Assembly (NCBI GenBank): GCA_951217055.1
Contig: OX578276.1
Coordinates: 18,955,430 to 19,019,429 of the forward strand
Direction of reading: 5' to 3'
DNA: 64,000 nucleotides
Source: Gerris lacustris
Lineage: Eukaryota > Arthropoda > Insecta > Hemiptera > Gerridae
This document shows, piece after piece, positions 10,933-22,592 of this stretch (position 1 is the first letter of the stretch; every line of letters starts with the position of its first letter). The notes under the pieces were generated by a model that searched no databases, was not told where the DNA came from, and was given only the letters and a program-made list of their open reading frames with translations. A program made the position numbers and the translations under genes.

Positions 10933-11614
10933 TTATATTTATGCTTTTACTGATTGCATTATAGGTTTAGCGCAGCTAAAAACTTTCTACTCTTTAAAAC
11001 CTTTTATCAGAGTTTGCCCGATTTTGAACAAGAGATCTTCTGAATTGTGGTATTTACAACTTATTATTTTACAACCATATCAATTTTTGGACCACTTACT
11101 TTGGTTACACGGACCTCCATGGTTAATTAAACCTGTTTCTGATTGGTATTTTTATTCTTCGAGCCATATGCCGCTCAAGCTTCTAGAATTGATAATTCTA
11201 AGCTCCCTTTATTGTTTATTTTTATTCGTTTCTTTTACTCCGCCTTCTTCGTGGGATATCAATCTGCAAAGAGTTACCTCCTGGTGCTTTCGCTTAAGGT
11301 TTAATCTACTGTTACCAAAAGCACAGCGCTTTGACGGATCTATATACTTTTCTGACTGATATTACCTTTATCTAGCTCTAATTTCGATCTTCCGTCTTAA
11401 TCCCATTTTCGACTCTACGGGTCTTTTGAGGGTGGGGGGAAGATTAACGAATGCTTCCCTTCTTGATGGTGATTTGATCATTTTAGATGAGGAGACTCCG
11501 CCTCTTCAGTGGCACTGTGAAAGACTTAAAGATGTTTGCGTCCCTTCTACAAGAACATCGTACAGCACGTATCTTTGCACTGTCGCGAAGATATGTCCCC
11601 TACCCTTCTCTTAA
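10925..11614 (+). pseudogene. BEL/Pao 2 RNase H and integrase scraps
   Basis: 10925-11359 holds LLWLHGPPWLIKPVSDW, the end of RNase H, and RVTSWCFRLRFNLL, the linker before integrase. 11418-11460 reads LLRVGGRLTNASL, the start of the integrase zinc region, and then jumps straight to DGDLIILDEETPPLQW, which belongs to the C-terminal tail. The whole catalytic integrase core is missing. Frames change several times. After 11614 the sequence is T-rich up to the purine tract (GTGGGGGGT) before the 3' LTR at 11810. Confidence 0.8.
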
Positions 11615-11809
11615 CTTATGTCCTCTTCCTTTCCCTTTCCTTTTTTTCCTTTCATTTATTTCTCTTGCCAGAACTATTTTTTTATTTCTATTTTATCTAA
11701 ACTTTTTTTTATTTTATTTTAATTTTTTTAACAGTAATCTTTACTTCTTTTTTCTTTAACTTTAGTTTGCCTAGGCCTAGAGAAATCACGTTGATTTCAG
11801 TGGGGGGTA

Positions 11810-13501
11810 TGTTGACGCCAAACCTGCCCTACACCTGTACCTTTCCTTAAAAGGCGACTCTCGCGCCATCTCTGAGTCATGTGCGAAACTAAAGTTAATT
11901 AGTGTAATTACTTAAGCCCGCAATTGCTACTCCTACCGTAGCCGTAGACGTAATCTGGGTTCAGCGTAGCATCTGACTGCCTGACTCAGGGGCGGATTTA
12001 GCGTCAAGTTTGGGTGGGGGTCACTACCGGGATGGGGGGTCCTGGCATACCCCCAGGAGCGCGAGAGGGAGTTCTCCTCAGGGTTTTTTTTTAATTTCAA
12101 CATCTTAAAAACACGTTTTTACGGATTTCTAAGCCTAAAATTTCCATTTTTACTATGTTACAAAACACAAATGAAACAATTTTAAGAAATTTAATAAAAA
12201 TGGGGAATAGATTACTGCCTGGCAATTTGAAATTTAAAAGAATTTTATATCATAATGAAAATAATTTATTGGTAAATGTTTACTTACAGTATCTTAGGGG
12301 CTTACTAAATAAGTTATTAAATATAGGTACTATGTTGGGGGTGCTCATTTGGGCGTATCAGTGTCATGTAAGAAAATAATTTATAATTAATAAACACATT
12401 ATTAAATTATGAGAGTGGGAAGATCAAGAAAATAATTACATACTATACATTAGTTTAATTTAGAAGGGGGGTCCGGGGGCCCTCCCCCGGAAAATTTTAA
12501 AATATGACCTCTCTAAACAGCGTTTTTTATGCATCTATGAGGTGAACTTTGATTTTAATACTTTGTCATCAAATAAATTAAACTTATGGTGTAATTCGAT
12601 GGCACAAAAGTATGAACACCAAGTATTTTTAAAAGAATTTTAATACCTACTTAAAAATAGTAATTGTAAAAAAAAATTATGCACCTACTAAAGTAATCAT
12701 TAATTTATGGAATTTTAAGGAAAAATTTTTATTTTTTATATAACATTTTTATTTTTATATAAATTTATAAAGTAGGTTTTGGCTACTTGCTACTTAATAG
12801 CCATTTCAGATTCTAAATTAGTTTTTCACTGTTCACAGTAATATGGTATCAAAGTGACACACAATGGATAATCAATTATTAATGATAAAATATATGTAGA
12901 AAAATAAAATAAGGTTGGATATTTTAAACATTTTTTAGGTTAAATTCTACATTATATCTCTATATCTCAAACATTGGGGGGACACGTCCCCCAAGGCGAA
13001 GACCCCCGTAATATTCCGTACTTTCTTCCCAAAATACAAATACAGTTATCTTACTGAGTAGTTAGTGCAAAATGAAGACAAATATTATATTATATTTAAT
13101 TTTTAAATGTGTAAAAATCAATTAACACAAACCCTTGCCAACGCTTCTTTGTAACAAATCTGAAAATTTGAGGGGGGGTCATGACCCCTGTGACCCCCCC
13201 TCTAAATCCGCCACTGGCCTGACTCCAAGACGTCACTTGCCTTGTGTTACGTGCCCTAGCTGGTAACCTCATAAGACCGTAAGTGCCTTCCCTTTTTTAC
13301 CTTTTTCCCCTTTCTTCGGTAGCCTTGCTCTACATTTCCTCATTTTTTCCCCCTTTACATATTACTCCCTTAAGCGTCCCCTTTTGTTAGTTGTTGTTTC
13401 GTACGTTATTTATTGTTAGCGCGATTCGCGGTTTTTTAGTTATATCTTTTTTTTTACGTGTTTTATTTTATTGCGTGTGTACGTACTTTGCGCGTACATC
13501 A
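11810..13501 (+). repeat. BEL/Pao 2 3' LTR, split by a hAT element
   Basis: The LTR part 11810-11986 resumes at 13217. Removing 11987-13216 and one GCCTGACT copy restores a 450-bp LTR matching 7237-7689. It ends ACATCA at 13501 and is followed by the target duplication GTTTCC. Confidence 0.88.
11987..13216. mobile_element. non-autonomous hAT element (1.23 kb)
   Basis: The ends are CAGGGGCGGATTTAG at 11987 and CTAAATCCGCCACTG at 13202-13216, an imperfect terminal inverted repeat of the hAT type. An exact 8-bp duplication, GCCTGACT, flanks it at 11979-11986 and 13217-13224, as hAT transposases produce. The interior is AT-rich with no transposase frame. It lies inside the LTR of BEL/Pao 2, so it is the youngest layer of the nest. 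Confidence 0.93.
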
Positions 13502-13610
13502 GTTTCCTATAACTTTACGAAGTAAGTGTTTCGCAGACTTTATCCCTGCCTCATAAATACCTCCCAAATGAGGCGTCTGCACAGTCTTTAAAAAAGTCCC
13601 CAAAAACTTC
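13502..13610 (-). pseudogene. BEL/Pao element 1: integrase fragment (5' half)
   Basis: Minus strand reads TPHLGGIYEAGIKSAKHLL then RKVIGN, the classic end of a BEL/Pao integrase core. It resumes at 7236 with HVLTFEQLTTLF when the GTTTCC duplication is counted once. Upstream coding is lost beyond about 13610, where an unrelated repeat starts. Confidence 0.85.
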
Positions 13611-14140
13611 ACCATTTTTTAGTTATTTAAGGTTAAAAGTTTTCAATTTCAGGTTTCTCGAAAGATAACCGTCCTTCAACGAGTAAAAACTCAGTTCGTA
13701 TTTGATTTACAGAAATCTTTAAAAAATCAACCCCTTTAGTTTTTTATTAGCTACATTTTTGGACTTAATCATTTTTTCGATAGAATGAAAACTTTTCAAG
13801 TTATTCGTTTAAAACGGTTAAAAAACATGCGTTTTTTCAACGGAAAACGCACAGTTTCAATCCTTAATAACTCGGAAAGTATCAACTTTTAAAAAAAACT
13901 TTATATAACAAAAGTTGCTTAGAATTGGTCAATCTATCGATCTCCTAGTATATTTTAATTAATAAATGTTTCAACCCCTAGAAGGGGTAGCTTTCACCCC
14001 TAGGGTAAAAGCCCGCTTCGGCGCAGGGTAGATTTTAAAGGTTATAAGTACTATCTTAATCCAAATTTTCAAAAAAATCTATGTTGATTCCCAAAATTTG
14101 AGAGCGAAAACGGCTGGTGACTGGACTATATTTTGAAGTA
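13600..14140. repeat. dispersed repeat, copy 1 (inverted relative of 40.4-41.2 kb)
   Basis: The reverse complement shares blocks with 40430-41150: GTCCAGTCACCAGC, then AAATCTACCCTG and GGGCTTTT, and the stretch about pairs of TAATAACTC. Divergence is substantial. No coding frame is seen. Confidence 0.6.
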
Positions 14141-14766
14141 TATTTTAAATTTTAAAATTCAAAAGGGAGGCCCCCGGAAGAGTATGCTTGTAAGTAAATC
14201 ACCTGAAGGTGGCGGTTGTTAAAGTTGGGGGGGGGGGGGGATGGATACCTCTGGCTTGTTCAATGTTTTTCATATAATGATATCCAAATTAAGGTTTTAT
14301 ATTGCATCATGTTTTTTTCTTTAGAAAATTTATTTAGTATATTATTCCAAGTTATTGGAATTATTATTTTTGGTACTGTTAAGCTGGACATAGATTAAAC
14401 TGGCCTAATGTATAATAGATATGGTTATTCAGGCAACTGTTGCAAAATACATTTTAATCTTACCGTTCCACCTTAACTTTGTCGGTATATTGATTGACGT
14501 AATATCCCCTTAGTACCTGTGGTAAACCATGGTTTTCATGACCCCTCACAGGCAATGTCCTTATTGTGAGGTATTAGGTATATTTCAAGTTATATCCTGA
14601 CTTTCATTGAGGCTTAATCTTTAGAAAAGGATAAAAATGTGCTCTAAGGAAGTACAAAGCAAATATAAATTTTATACTTAAATACAAGCCTAAGTTTAAC
14701 CTAGTATTATTTTGTATATAATTAGATGGTATTATAATTGAACTACCTCATTAATAGAACCTATCG
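14141..14766. other. no gene seen
   Basis: AT-rich, with a G-run at 14226-14240. A short open frame at 14216-14398 has no recognisable domain. Confidence 0.4.
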
Positions 14767-14770
14767 CTAG

Positions 14771-16285
14771 TATACCTGCAAAACCTCGTATGTACCAAAT
14801 CCAAAATTTTACAGGAGAGCAAAACAACTGAATAAGTGTTTAATCTTTTACTTCTATGACACGTTGCCCATATATATGATGTTTTACTACCATTGGAGGT
14901 ATTATATACACTAATAATTAAAATTATAATTAAATTATGATTTTGTGGACTGATTTTGTACTTACGAGGATTTAGACAAGAACTTTTGTCGAGTTACAAG
15001 GTTTTACAAAGAAAAATAAATATATTTTTAATTGCCTATTTTGTGTAATTACTTTATATAAATAAAAAAACAAACATAAAAAGTAGGAAAAATATAAATA
15101 AATAAAATTTAATACTAATAATGAACATATTTTAAAGTGAAACAACGGAAAAGAATTCGTAGTTTAATTGTTTAATTCAATACCATTTTTAGATCCAACA
15201 GCAAGTGAATATTATGAAAGTTAAAAACAAAACAAAAATATAATTTTAATAGACATCTACCTAATGTTTCATAGGGAATTAATAAAAACTTTTACATTCT
15301 TTAAAGATATAATAATAATCATTAAATGTACGAAAAAATGATAATGATAAAGAAAAATGCTGAGAATGTGATAAAAATGCCAGTAATATTCAATTAATAA
15401 TTAAAGAATTGTAAAACACAAAATATTCATTGTTCGATAGAAAATGTATAATTTAAAGTATAAACCTTATGTGTGTTTTGTACTTTAAGTGATCATGTAA
15501 AATTAAAGAAAAAGTTCTAAGTGTTTAAAAAAATTATAATACAATCGAAGTAGCAAGAAGGAATCAATGATTACAGGATTTTTCCCCTCAGGGCGATTAT
15601 CCTTTGATAAAAATTTAAGACTTATTTTAATCGGCATCGTCAAGTAAATAATTATAGTTTGTAAAGGTTTAAAAAAGCAAAAAGAAACAAAAAAACAGTA
15701 AACATTTTTGTTAGATGGTAAGATGTCAAAAACCTCGTATGTTTATTTTACTACGTGTGGTCTATTAAATAAAACCACGTAAGTCCAGAATAAAAACACG
15801 TAAGGTAATTTAAAAGTAGATTTAAAACCTCGTATGTTTATATACATATAGTACAAAACCACGCAAGTTGAATTTCCTTAAACAATGTATCGTATAAAAC
15901 CATGTAAGTCTCCTGAACTGCGAAACCTCATTAAAACTCGTGATAAATAGTTGTTATAATTAATAAAAACGCAAGTTTAACTTAAAATAAATTAATAATA
16001 ATAATGTTAAATACAAATTTGTCAATATAAGTCATATAACTTATTTTGAAATCAGAACTGAGCTGTAGCCTGCGAGCGGCGTGCTTCTTCTTCAGACATA
16101 CGAGGATTTACTACCTTCCTTGAAAGCTTCTCGACTTACCAGCTTTTTCAATCGCTGTTTCGCGGCGACGTAGTCGACAAAAACGTACAATATTTCACAC
16201 GGAGACGCAGTCGTCCTAAATCTATCGAAATATGAAATAAAAAAAAAAATCCCAAAAATCGGACTTACGAGGTTTTGCAGGTATA
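14771..16285. mobile_element. DNA transposon with repeated subterminal motifs, CTAG-flanked
   Basis: Inverted ends TATACCTGCAAAACCTCGTA at 14771-14790 and its complement at 16266-16285, each bordered by CTAG. Because CTAG is palindromic, the exact target duplication is ambiguous. The terminal motif AAACC(T/A)CGTA(T/A)GT recurs inside: plus strand near 15729, 15771, 15824, 15855 and 15896; minus strand near 14960, 16096 and 16263. Such arrays usually bind transposase. No transposase frame remains; only a short minus-strand reading (MSEEEARRSQATAQF) starts at 16099. The superfamily is unknown. Confidence 0.75.
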
Positions 16286-17259
16286 CTAGCGCTATGTCTT
16301 TTGTATTAAAACGATACGAACTAAAAAATCACTTAAAAATATCTGTTATACTTTTAAGTTGCTTCCAAACAATAATTTAGATAAAATAAATATGTAAAAC
16401 CCTTGTAGGGAAAGGAAAAAAAGAACAATAACTATAGGAAATACGTTCTACTCGACCCTTTATTGAGTGATCTGCAAAATAGGTATTGCTGTAGCTGGTG
16501 ACTGCGTATCATTCGTTTTACTTTTTTACTGCGTTTATATTGACGTATTAGAGTTTTATGATTAACGCGTAGCACATTTTAAATTTTAATATGTAATATA
16601 AAACGAATACTTCAAAGGTTTAAGTACAAGGTACATCTGGGAAATGGTCTGAGGGTTTCTATAGTTCACATTAACATCATACTCCTACACATGGCACTCC
16701 TTGTGTACGACTTTGGTCTCCATATGTATGGTTTGGTGTACGAGTCTGGTTCATTAACCAGACCAGAGTGTACATGGTCGCACTAGGGTAGTACCTTTCA
16801 ATAGAGCTAGACAATTAAGGGAGCGAGTCTCTAGGTGGTCTAGAGCTTTTAGTGAAATTCTTGATTGGGTTTTCGTATTGGTTCTTATTATTACTATAAT
16901 AGCTAAGTATAAGGAAAAGATTTCTTTTTCTTTCGTTTCGGTCTTAAATCTGACTGACAACTTTATTCAATGACACATTCAAAAACATTTTTACAAGTGA
17001 AAAATAAATAAACATTTAAAAATATATCGCTCTCGCGACACTCCAGAGCTGGCTTGTTAATTTTTCTTTCTCCATCGTGTCCATTAATTATTTCTTCATT
17101 AGTAGTAATGATTATGGTTTGTCATCAATGGTTATATATCTCTTCGGTAATGTCTCTTCTTTATTAATAAATGAAAACAAAATTATAAAGTTGATAAATA
17201 AACAAAAACAAAAGTTGGAAATAAACAATTAAATTTTTAACTTTTCAGACCCTCTATAC
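16286..17259. other. no gene seen
   Basis: AT-rich flank of the decayed BEL/Pao 3. It should include that element's 3' LTR, but I could not recognise LTR ends. Confidence 0.35.
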
Positions 17260-17548
17260 CTATTCATCCACTTCTAACGGATAAATTTTATTAATAGGTC
17301 TAGTTAGGTTATTGGTCGATGTTTTCACAACGACTGACCTGATCGCTCCATCGCTACTAGTATTAATTGAGTTTTGTTAAACAGCATCTTCTCTGTAATT
17401 GTCAGCCTATAACGTGTCTGCTGTTCTTAGCTGGCATAAATGGGCGTGGGTTAATATCTCCTCGGCTTCGGGACCCACATAAACTAGTGGTCAGAAATTC
17501 AGAACCGAATACTTCCACAAGCATCGTACTAAGTTGGGCCAAATTCAA
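17260..17548 (-). pseudogene. BEL/Pao 3 C-terminal tail
   Basis: Minus strand: in broken frames, RPLVYVGPEAEEILTHAHL, then DGAIRSVVVKTSTNN and RPINKIYPLEVDE before TAG at 17260-17262. This matches the terminal domain of BEL/Pao polyproteins. At least one frameshift separates it from the upstream frame. Confidence 0.75.
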
Positions 17549-18430
17549 CTATTTTTTGGTCAGTCCAATGAGTCTTCCATAAGCACCTACTATCCATGAT
17601 GAAAATTCAGGGACCCATTTCCACGCGATTCCTTTCTCTGAGAGAAAAGAATGAACCTTAATTGTTAATTTAGTAATATGATTTTTTCCCGGTAATAATA
17701 TCGGATAATTCTTATCAGTTTCTAATTCAGAGTACTCAAATCTCCCTTTATAGCTAAGAATTTTGTTCTTATCTAGATACAGACCTAGTTGCTTAATTAA
17801 GAAATTGAAATGTTTTAGCTCTAAATCCTTAATTACTGCCTCATAACATTTACTCTGGACATAACTTTCCCATTTACTTAAAGCATACTTTAATTCTTTT
17901 TCACTTAAGAGTTTGTTGAGTTTACTATAGTTTTCTTCGTTTATCTCATAAGGTGATGGAGATTTTATTTGGTCTTCTAATACAACTAAATTGATTTCTT
18001 TATTGACTAGTTGCTCCGATTCTACTTCTAAGTTCTCCTCTTTGCACTCGATGTCTTCCGGCCAAGTTTCCTCTTCTTTTTCCAGCCAAGCTGGACCTTC
18101 CCACCAACATTTCATACTTAAAAGCTCTTGCACTGTACAACCTCTGGTGGCAACATTCGCGATGTTATCACTGCCTGGCACGTTCATTATGCTTACTCCT
18201 TTAAACCCCCTGATCTCATCAACTCTTCTCTCCACAAACACTGGTAAAGGCTTTCTTTGCTTTGTCCATGATATAACAAATTTCGAATCGGTCCAAATTA
18301 TTATTTCTGTTATTTTTAATTCAAATTCTTTTTCAATTAATTTTAAACAGTGACATCCAATAATTGTAACTCCTAATAGTTCTAATCTCGGTATTTTTAT
18401 CTCTTTTGCTGGTGTTACTCGAGCTTTCAC
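17549..18430 (-). pseudogene. BEL/Pao 3 RNase H and truncated integrase
   Basis: The frame opens with IKIPRLELLGVTIIG and IIWTDSKFVISWTKQRKP (RNase H catalytic Asp in WTDSK), then NVPGSDNIANVATRGC and CWWEGPAWLEK. The integrase zinc region follows only as YKGRFEYSELETDKNYPILL, then jumps to EKGIAWKWVPEFSSWIVGAY and RLIGLTKK. The central D,D catalytic part of integrase is absent. The reading ends in a stop at 17549. Confidence 0.82.
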
Positions 18431-18463
18431 AAATATTAATTTTGTTTTCTTTCTTTCTGAACT

Positions 18464-19930
18464 TTATAAATAAACTACCGCAGCGTATGCTAATAACTTT
18501 GATGCATCCCATAAACAATGCAACTCGAATTCTTCTACTAAATTAAAGTTTCTTTCCAGTTTTAGAGTTGGGTTATCTCTCAAGTTATTTTGTATCTCTT
18601 GCCACTCTCTCTGTACATCCACTTCTATTCTTTCATCCCATCCCAATTTATTTTGCCTCAAAATTTTTAAAAACATTTTTCCTTTAATAGATACTCGACA
18701 ACTGAAACCTAGCGGATCAAAAATGGAACTAACAATTCCTTTGTCTCCTCCGATACGTCGATATAATGATCTTAACCTCCCTAGGGCTAACTTGTAATTA
18801 TCAGCTAAATTTGATTGAGGGTATTGACGCCAAGGCCAAGACACCGAATACCTTCCACCTTGCATTTTAATATTTTTCTCAAATTGAGCTAAAGAAAAAG
18901 TCCAGTCATTCTCGCTTTCCTCACGCCCGCTTTCTTTAATCTCTCTTGTTTCTAAGTTCCAAAAATGTTTTAAATCTAATTCATTTTCTTTAAGAAGTAA
19001 AAGGTTATCTTCTTGCATATACATATCAATGTCCGTTCCTTCTTTAATACAAGTCAACATACTAATTAGGCAAGGACTGTTATCTTTTTCCTCACTTCTC
19101 CCAGTAATAATCCACCCAACTTTCGAACTTAACATATATAAACCTTGTTGTAACTCAATTTTTTCTAAGGTTATTATATCATAGTAATAACCATTTCCTA
19201 TCAAAACTTGAATATCTGTCCTATTGTTTATTAGTTTTGGTTTATCAGCAAAGTTTAAATTTGGAAACTTATTTCTTGCTTCTTCTACATGTTTGTTGTA
19301 CTCAATTTTGTTTTTTAAAATGAAGGGAACGACGTTTGCTACTATACACATAAATGAACCATCTGAAATTTTAATGTTTACTTTAACTGTATAGGAATCT
19401 ATAACTATGGGTTTTGCAGTTCCAAAAGTGGAAATTGTAAGTTTTTCATCTTGAATAGGCACTAATTTAAGCTGTTTAGCTAACTTCTCTACTATGTATG
19501 ACCTATGGCTCCCTGTATCTAGAATTGCTCTACCGTACACTCCCGTACAATTTTCTTTGTTGCATATTTCTACAGTAGCAGTTTGCATTGATCCTAGAGG
19601 TGCCCATGCCATCATTTGAGCACCAACCTTCTTGTTATCATGCTTAATTTTATCTTTTTCATTATCTTCCTTTTTATTTCCTATCTTTTTAGGACACAAA
19701 CTTCGATGGTGGAATCTGCTTTTACAGTAGACGCAGACCTTTGTTACAGGACAATTTTGCGATGTATGCCAAGATTTCTTTAAACACTTGTAACAACAAC
19801 CCTTTAATTGTTCTTTCCTAGAATCTATTGTAAGGAACTTGTGACATTCATCAGTCCAGTGAGCTTCACTGCAATACCTACATCTTAATGATTGACCAGC
19901 CAGTAGCATCCCTGTGGTGCTCTGACCCAT
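18464..19930 (-). pseudogene. BEL/Pao 3 zinc knuckles, protease and post-RT fragment
   Basis: Cys-rich knuckles (CRYCSEAHWTDEC, CYKCLKKSWHTSQNC, CVYCKSRFHHRSLC), then an aspartic protease with AILDTGSHRSYIV and LIGNGYYYDII, and SSKVGWIITGR. Pre-RT sequence runs to NYKLALGRLRSLYRRIGGD and is followed at once by IVSSIFDPLGFSCRVSIKGK, which normally follows the RT. The RT core with its YxDD box has been removed in frame. RNase H resumes after a frame change near 18464. Confidence 0.84.
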
Positions 19931-20147
19931 GTTCCATTCTTTACGTGATTCATTTCTCTTATAATAACTATTATCATACCTATTATTATTTCCTTCATTT
20001 TTTGTTAAAGTCGCTATTTTTTTCTCGATTACTAATTAATAAGTCTAACTGCTTTCTTAACTTTTTTGTATCCCGTAATTCTGACACTGACCCTTCAAAC
20101 ATCCTAAGTTCTTCTAACTGCAACAGTATTTCTGGGGGAAATTTTGA

Positions 20148-20744
20148 CTATATTAACGAAAACGTATTAGAATTTTCAATACTTTCTCCTAATCCTTCTA
20201 GAGACCGGCAGAAATTTTCAATATGATCTAAAGAGGACCTTAACCGTACCGTAATATTGTTACATTGTGGCAACATTCTAAATTTTGAATAAATATCATC
20301 AATGATTAAATTTTTATTTGAAAACCTAGATTTCAATATATCTACAGCAGCATCGTAATTTACATTTGTTAATGATAACCCCGCTATGGCTTGAGCGGCG
20401 TCACCAGATAGTTGTTGTTTTAATAAATTAAATTTGTCCACTTTGCTTACATGAGTTTTGCAATCAACTGAAGTGTAAAATCTCTCCCAAAATTCAAACC
20501 ATTTTAACCTGTTTCCGCTAAAAGTGGGCAGTATTATTTTTGGAAGTTTAGCTGATAATTCCCCTACATCCTTTATAGTCGCGTTACCTACTCCACCTAC
20601 ACAAACCTTATCTTTTAATCTATTGTGGAGTAAGACCTTAACATCTTCAGCATCGAGCATAATATTGGTAAACCCATCAACATCCGCTTCAAACCTAGTT
20701 GCCTCCTCAGGACTTGCTGAAACAGTACCTAATTTGGCCACCAA
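20148..20744 (-). pseudogene. BEL/Pao 3 gag
   Basis: Gag core: LPKIILPTFSGNRLKWFEFW, VDKFNLLKQQLSGDAAQAI, and LKSRFSNKNLIIDDIYSKF. It breaks at 20148. Readable gag continues in shifted frame (PPEILLQLEELRMFEGSVSE) to the knuckle region at 19930. The N-terminus is cut off near 20750 by unrelated sequence, and no 5' LTR is seen. Confidence 0.82.
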
Positions 20745-20749
20745 TTCAT

Positions 20750-22050
20750 TTATTTATTTTTTAATTTTATATATTAGCTGCGTGGCCAAGCTGTTTGTTT
20801 GGATGCAGTAGGTCATATAATAGTACAAAAAAAAAAAAATACAAGAAAACTTAAATACATAAATACAAAAACTTAAATACATTGAGTATTAGGAATAATA
20901 TAAGTATAAATTATCAAAATATATACAGTGATAAATTTGATAAGAGCGGAGAAAAAAAAAAAAAAAAAAAAAAAAAGACAATCAACTTAAACATAGAATA
21001 AAAAGTACAAAATATTAATCAAATAAAATATATATTTCAACATTCTTCCTGCATATATTCTTGAACACTATAATATGCCTTTTTTTTCCAGAAACCTCTT
21101 TAAACTATTTTTAAATTGTTTAGTTGTGGCATATTGTTTCAATGAGGCAGGTAATCTGTTGAAACAGGTCACTGCAAAGTTGAAGGGAGATAATTTATAT
21201 AGACTTGTCCTACACTTTAATGGGTATAGATAGTCTTTGTGCCTAGTGTTCATGTTATGTGTGTCACTATATTTTCTAAATTTCTGTGGATAATTGGCCG
21301 CATATAGGCAGGATTCTTGGATTAAAATTGAATAGAAGGTTAGGAGGTTATGTTGCATGAAAATCGGTTTGACTGAGTCGCGAGAAGAAAGATGAAATGT
21401 CGTCCTTATTATTCTTTTCTGAATAATAAATACCCTTTTGGCCGGCGCACTGGTGCCCCAAGCAAGAATGTGACTTGACATGAAAGGGTAAGCTAAACCA
21501 TAATAAAGCATCATAATAACTCCTTCCGAATTAAACCTTCTTAATTTTCTTATTAAATAATAGGCCGAGTTAAGTTTTTTTACAACATTATTGACATGGT
21601 CGCTATATTTCAGGTTGCAATCGAGTGTTAATCCTAAAAGTTTACCCATGGGAACCGTAGACAGGGAACTACTATTAACCAGAAAAGTCAGCGGACGAGA
21701 AATATTATTATTAGAGAATATTATCGATGTGCTTTTGGATTCATTTATAATCAACTTGTTGACAGAACACCACTCTACAAATGCGCGACAGATCGTATTT
21801 ACATTATATTCTAATACATCTACATCTTTTCCCTCGACGATGACTGAAGTGTCAACCGCATATAAAGTAATTTGACACTGGCTACATTTTTCCTTCAAGT
21901 GATTGGGAAGATCATTAATAAAGATAACAAAAAGCAGCGGTCCTAATATGCTACCTTGGGGCACACCACAGGTAACTGGAAATTGGGTGGATGTTTTACC
22001 ATTCACTAACACTCTAAAGGTAAAGGCCCCTTCTTTTTGGCAGACATAAG
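20750..22050 (-). mobile_element. 5'-truncated LINE B (CR1/Jockey-like)
   Basis: Only the RT C-terminal half and 3' region remain. The 5' break is near 22050. The 3' region includes A-runs on the plus strand at 20823-20840 and 20949-20974. No target duplication was recognised. Confidence 0.7.
21068..22012 (-). pseudogene. LINE B reverse transcriptase, C-terminal half
   Basis: 314 residues starting inside the RT: TCGVPQGSILGPLLFVIFIN is the conserved palm motif. The catalytic box reads YAVDT where YADDT is expected, so an essential Asp is lost and the enzyme would be dead. Thumb and C-terminal motifs follow (KLLGLTLDCNLKYSDHV, YYGLAYPFMSSHILAWGTSA, FNRLPASLKQ). The long open frame despite the dead active site suggests a recent insertion of an already defective copy, or a recent mutation. 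Confidence 0.85.
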
Positions 22051-22102
22051 TTGGGACACCCGTATAGGCAGAAATTATTGTGGAAGGGCGAAAGTTCGAT
22101 TT

Positions 22103-22536
22103 TTACTTTCTCATATAAAGAGAAAGTATTGTGATGGTGCGAAAATTCGATTTTGAGATTTTGATGGATTTACACGTTTTGAGGTCCCCTGAGTCCAAAA
22201 AAGTGGTTTTTAAAAAATGTCTGTCTGTCGTCTGTCGTCTGTCGTCTGTCGTCTGTCGTCTGTCTGTCGTCTGTGCAGACGCCTGGAGCCCAAACTACTG
22301 GGCCGATTTTGACGAAATTTGGCATACATGTTCAGAAAAATCATACCCCGAGGCGAAATCGAGAAATGAATTTTAGCTCTAAATTTGGGGGCGCTACCCC
22401 CCAAAAACTCTGAAAAAACATGAAAAAAAATTATTTCTCGAAAACGGTTCCGACGATTTTGATTAAAAAATTCTAAAATGTAGTCCATTTGAATACGAAT
22501 CCAACAATATAAGCCGTTTTCCCGGGAAAAATCTAG
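22103..22536 (+). repeat. hairpin-headed dispersed repeat (family a)
   Basis: Starts with the hairpin TACTTTCTC/GAGAAAGTA around 22106-22130, then CCCCTGAGTCC, a GTCTGTC-type microsatellite (22219-22272), and GGGCCGATTTTGACGAAATT TGGC (two blocks) near 22300. A diverged tandem relative lies at 22690-23045 (CATATATGAGAAAG, AGGTCCCCTGAGTCC, CCCGATGCGA). No coding function is seen. Confidence 0.65.
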
Positions 22537-22567
22537 TTCCTGAGATATTAGCTTAAAACGCGGACGG

Positions 22568-22592
22568 AGAGAGCCCGGGTTCGATTCCCCGA
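22568..22592 (+). other. tRNA-like T-arm fragment (B-box)
   Basis: CCCGGGTTCGATTCCCCG forms a T-arm-like hairpin and contains a pol III B-box. No acceptor stem or anticodon arm is found around it, so this is a SINE-type fragment and not a tRNA gene. Confidence 0.45.

Larger units (their letters stand above)
7237..13501 (+). mobile_element. BEL/Pao LTR retrotransposon 2 (defective)
   Basis: Long terminal repeats begin TGTTGACGCC at 7237 and 11810. The 6-bp flanks GTTTCC at 7231-7236 and 13502-13507 are the target duplication. The internal region holds gag-protease and only scraps of reverse transcriptase, RNase H and integrase. The 3' LTR is interrupted by a hAT element. The LTR copies are nearly identical, so the insertion is fairly recent, yet the coding part is heavily deleted. 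It therefore probably moved with proteins supplied by intact relatives. Confidence 0.9.

Noticed and set aside
17991..18353. 120-residue plus-strand frame
   Set aside because: Antisense shadow of the BEL/Pao 3 RNase H region.
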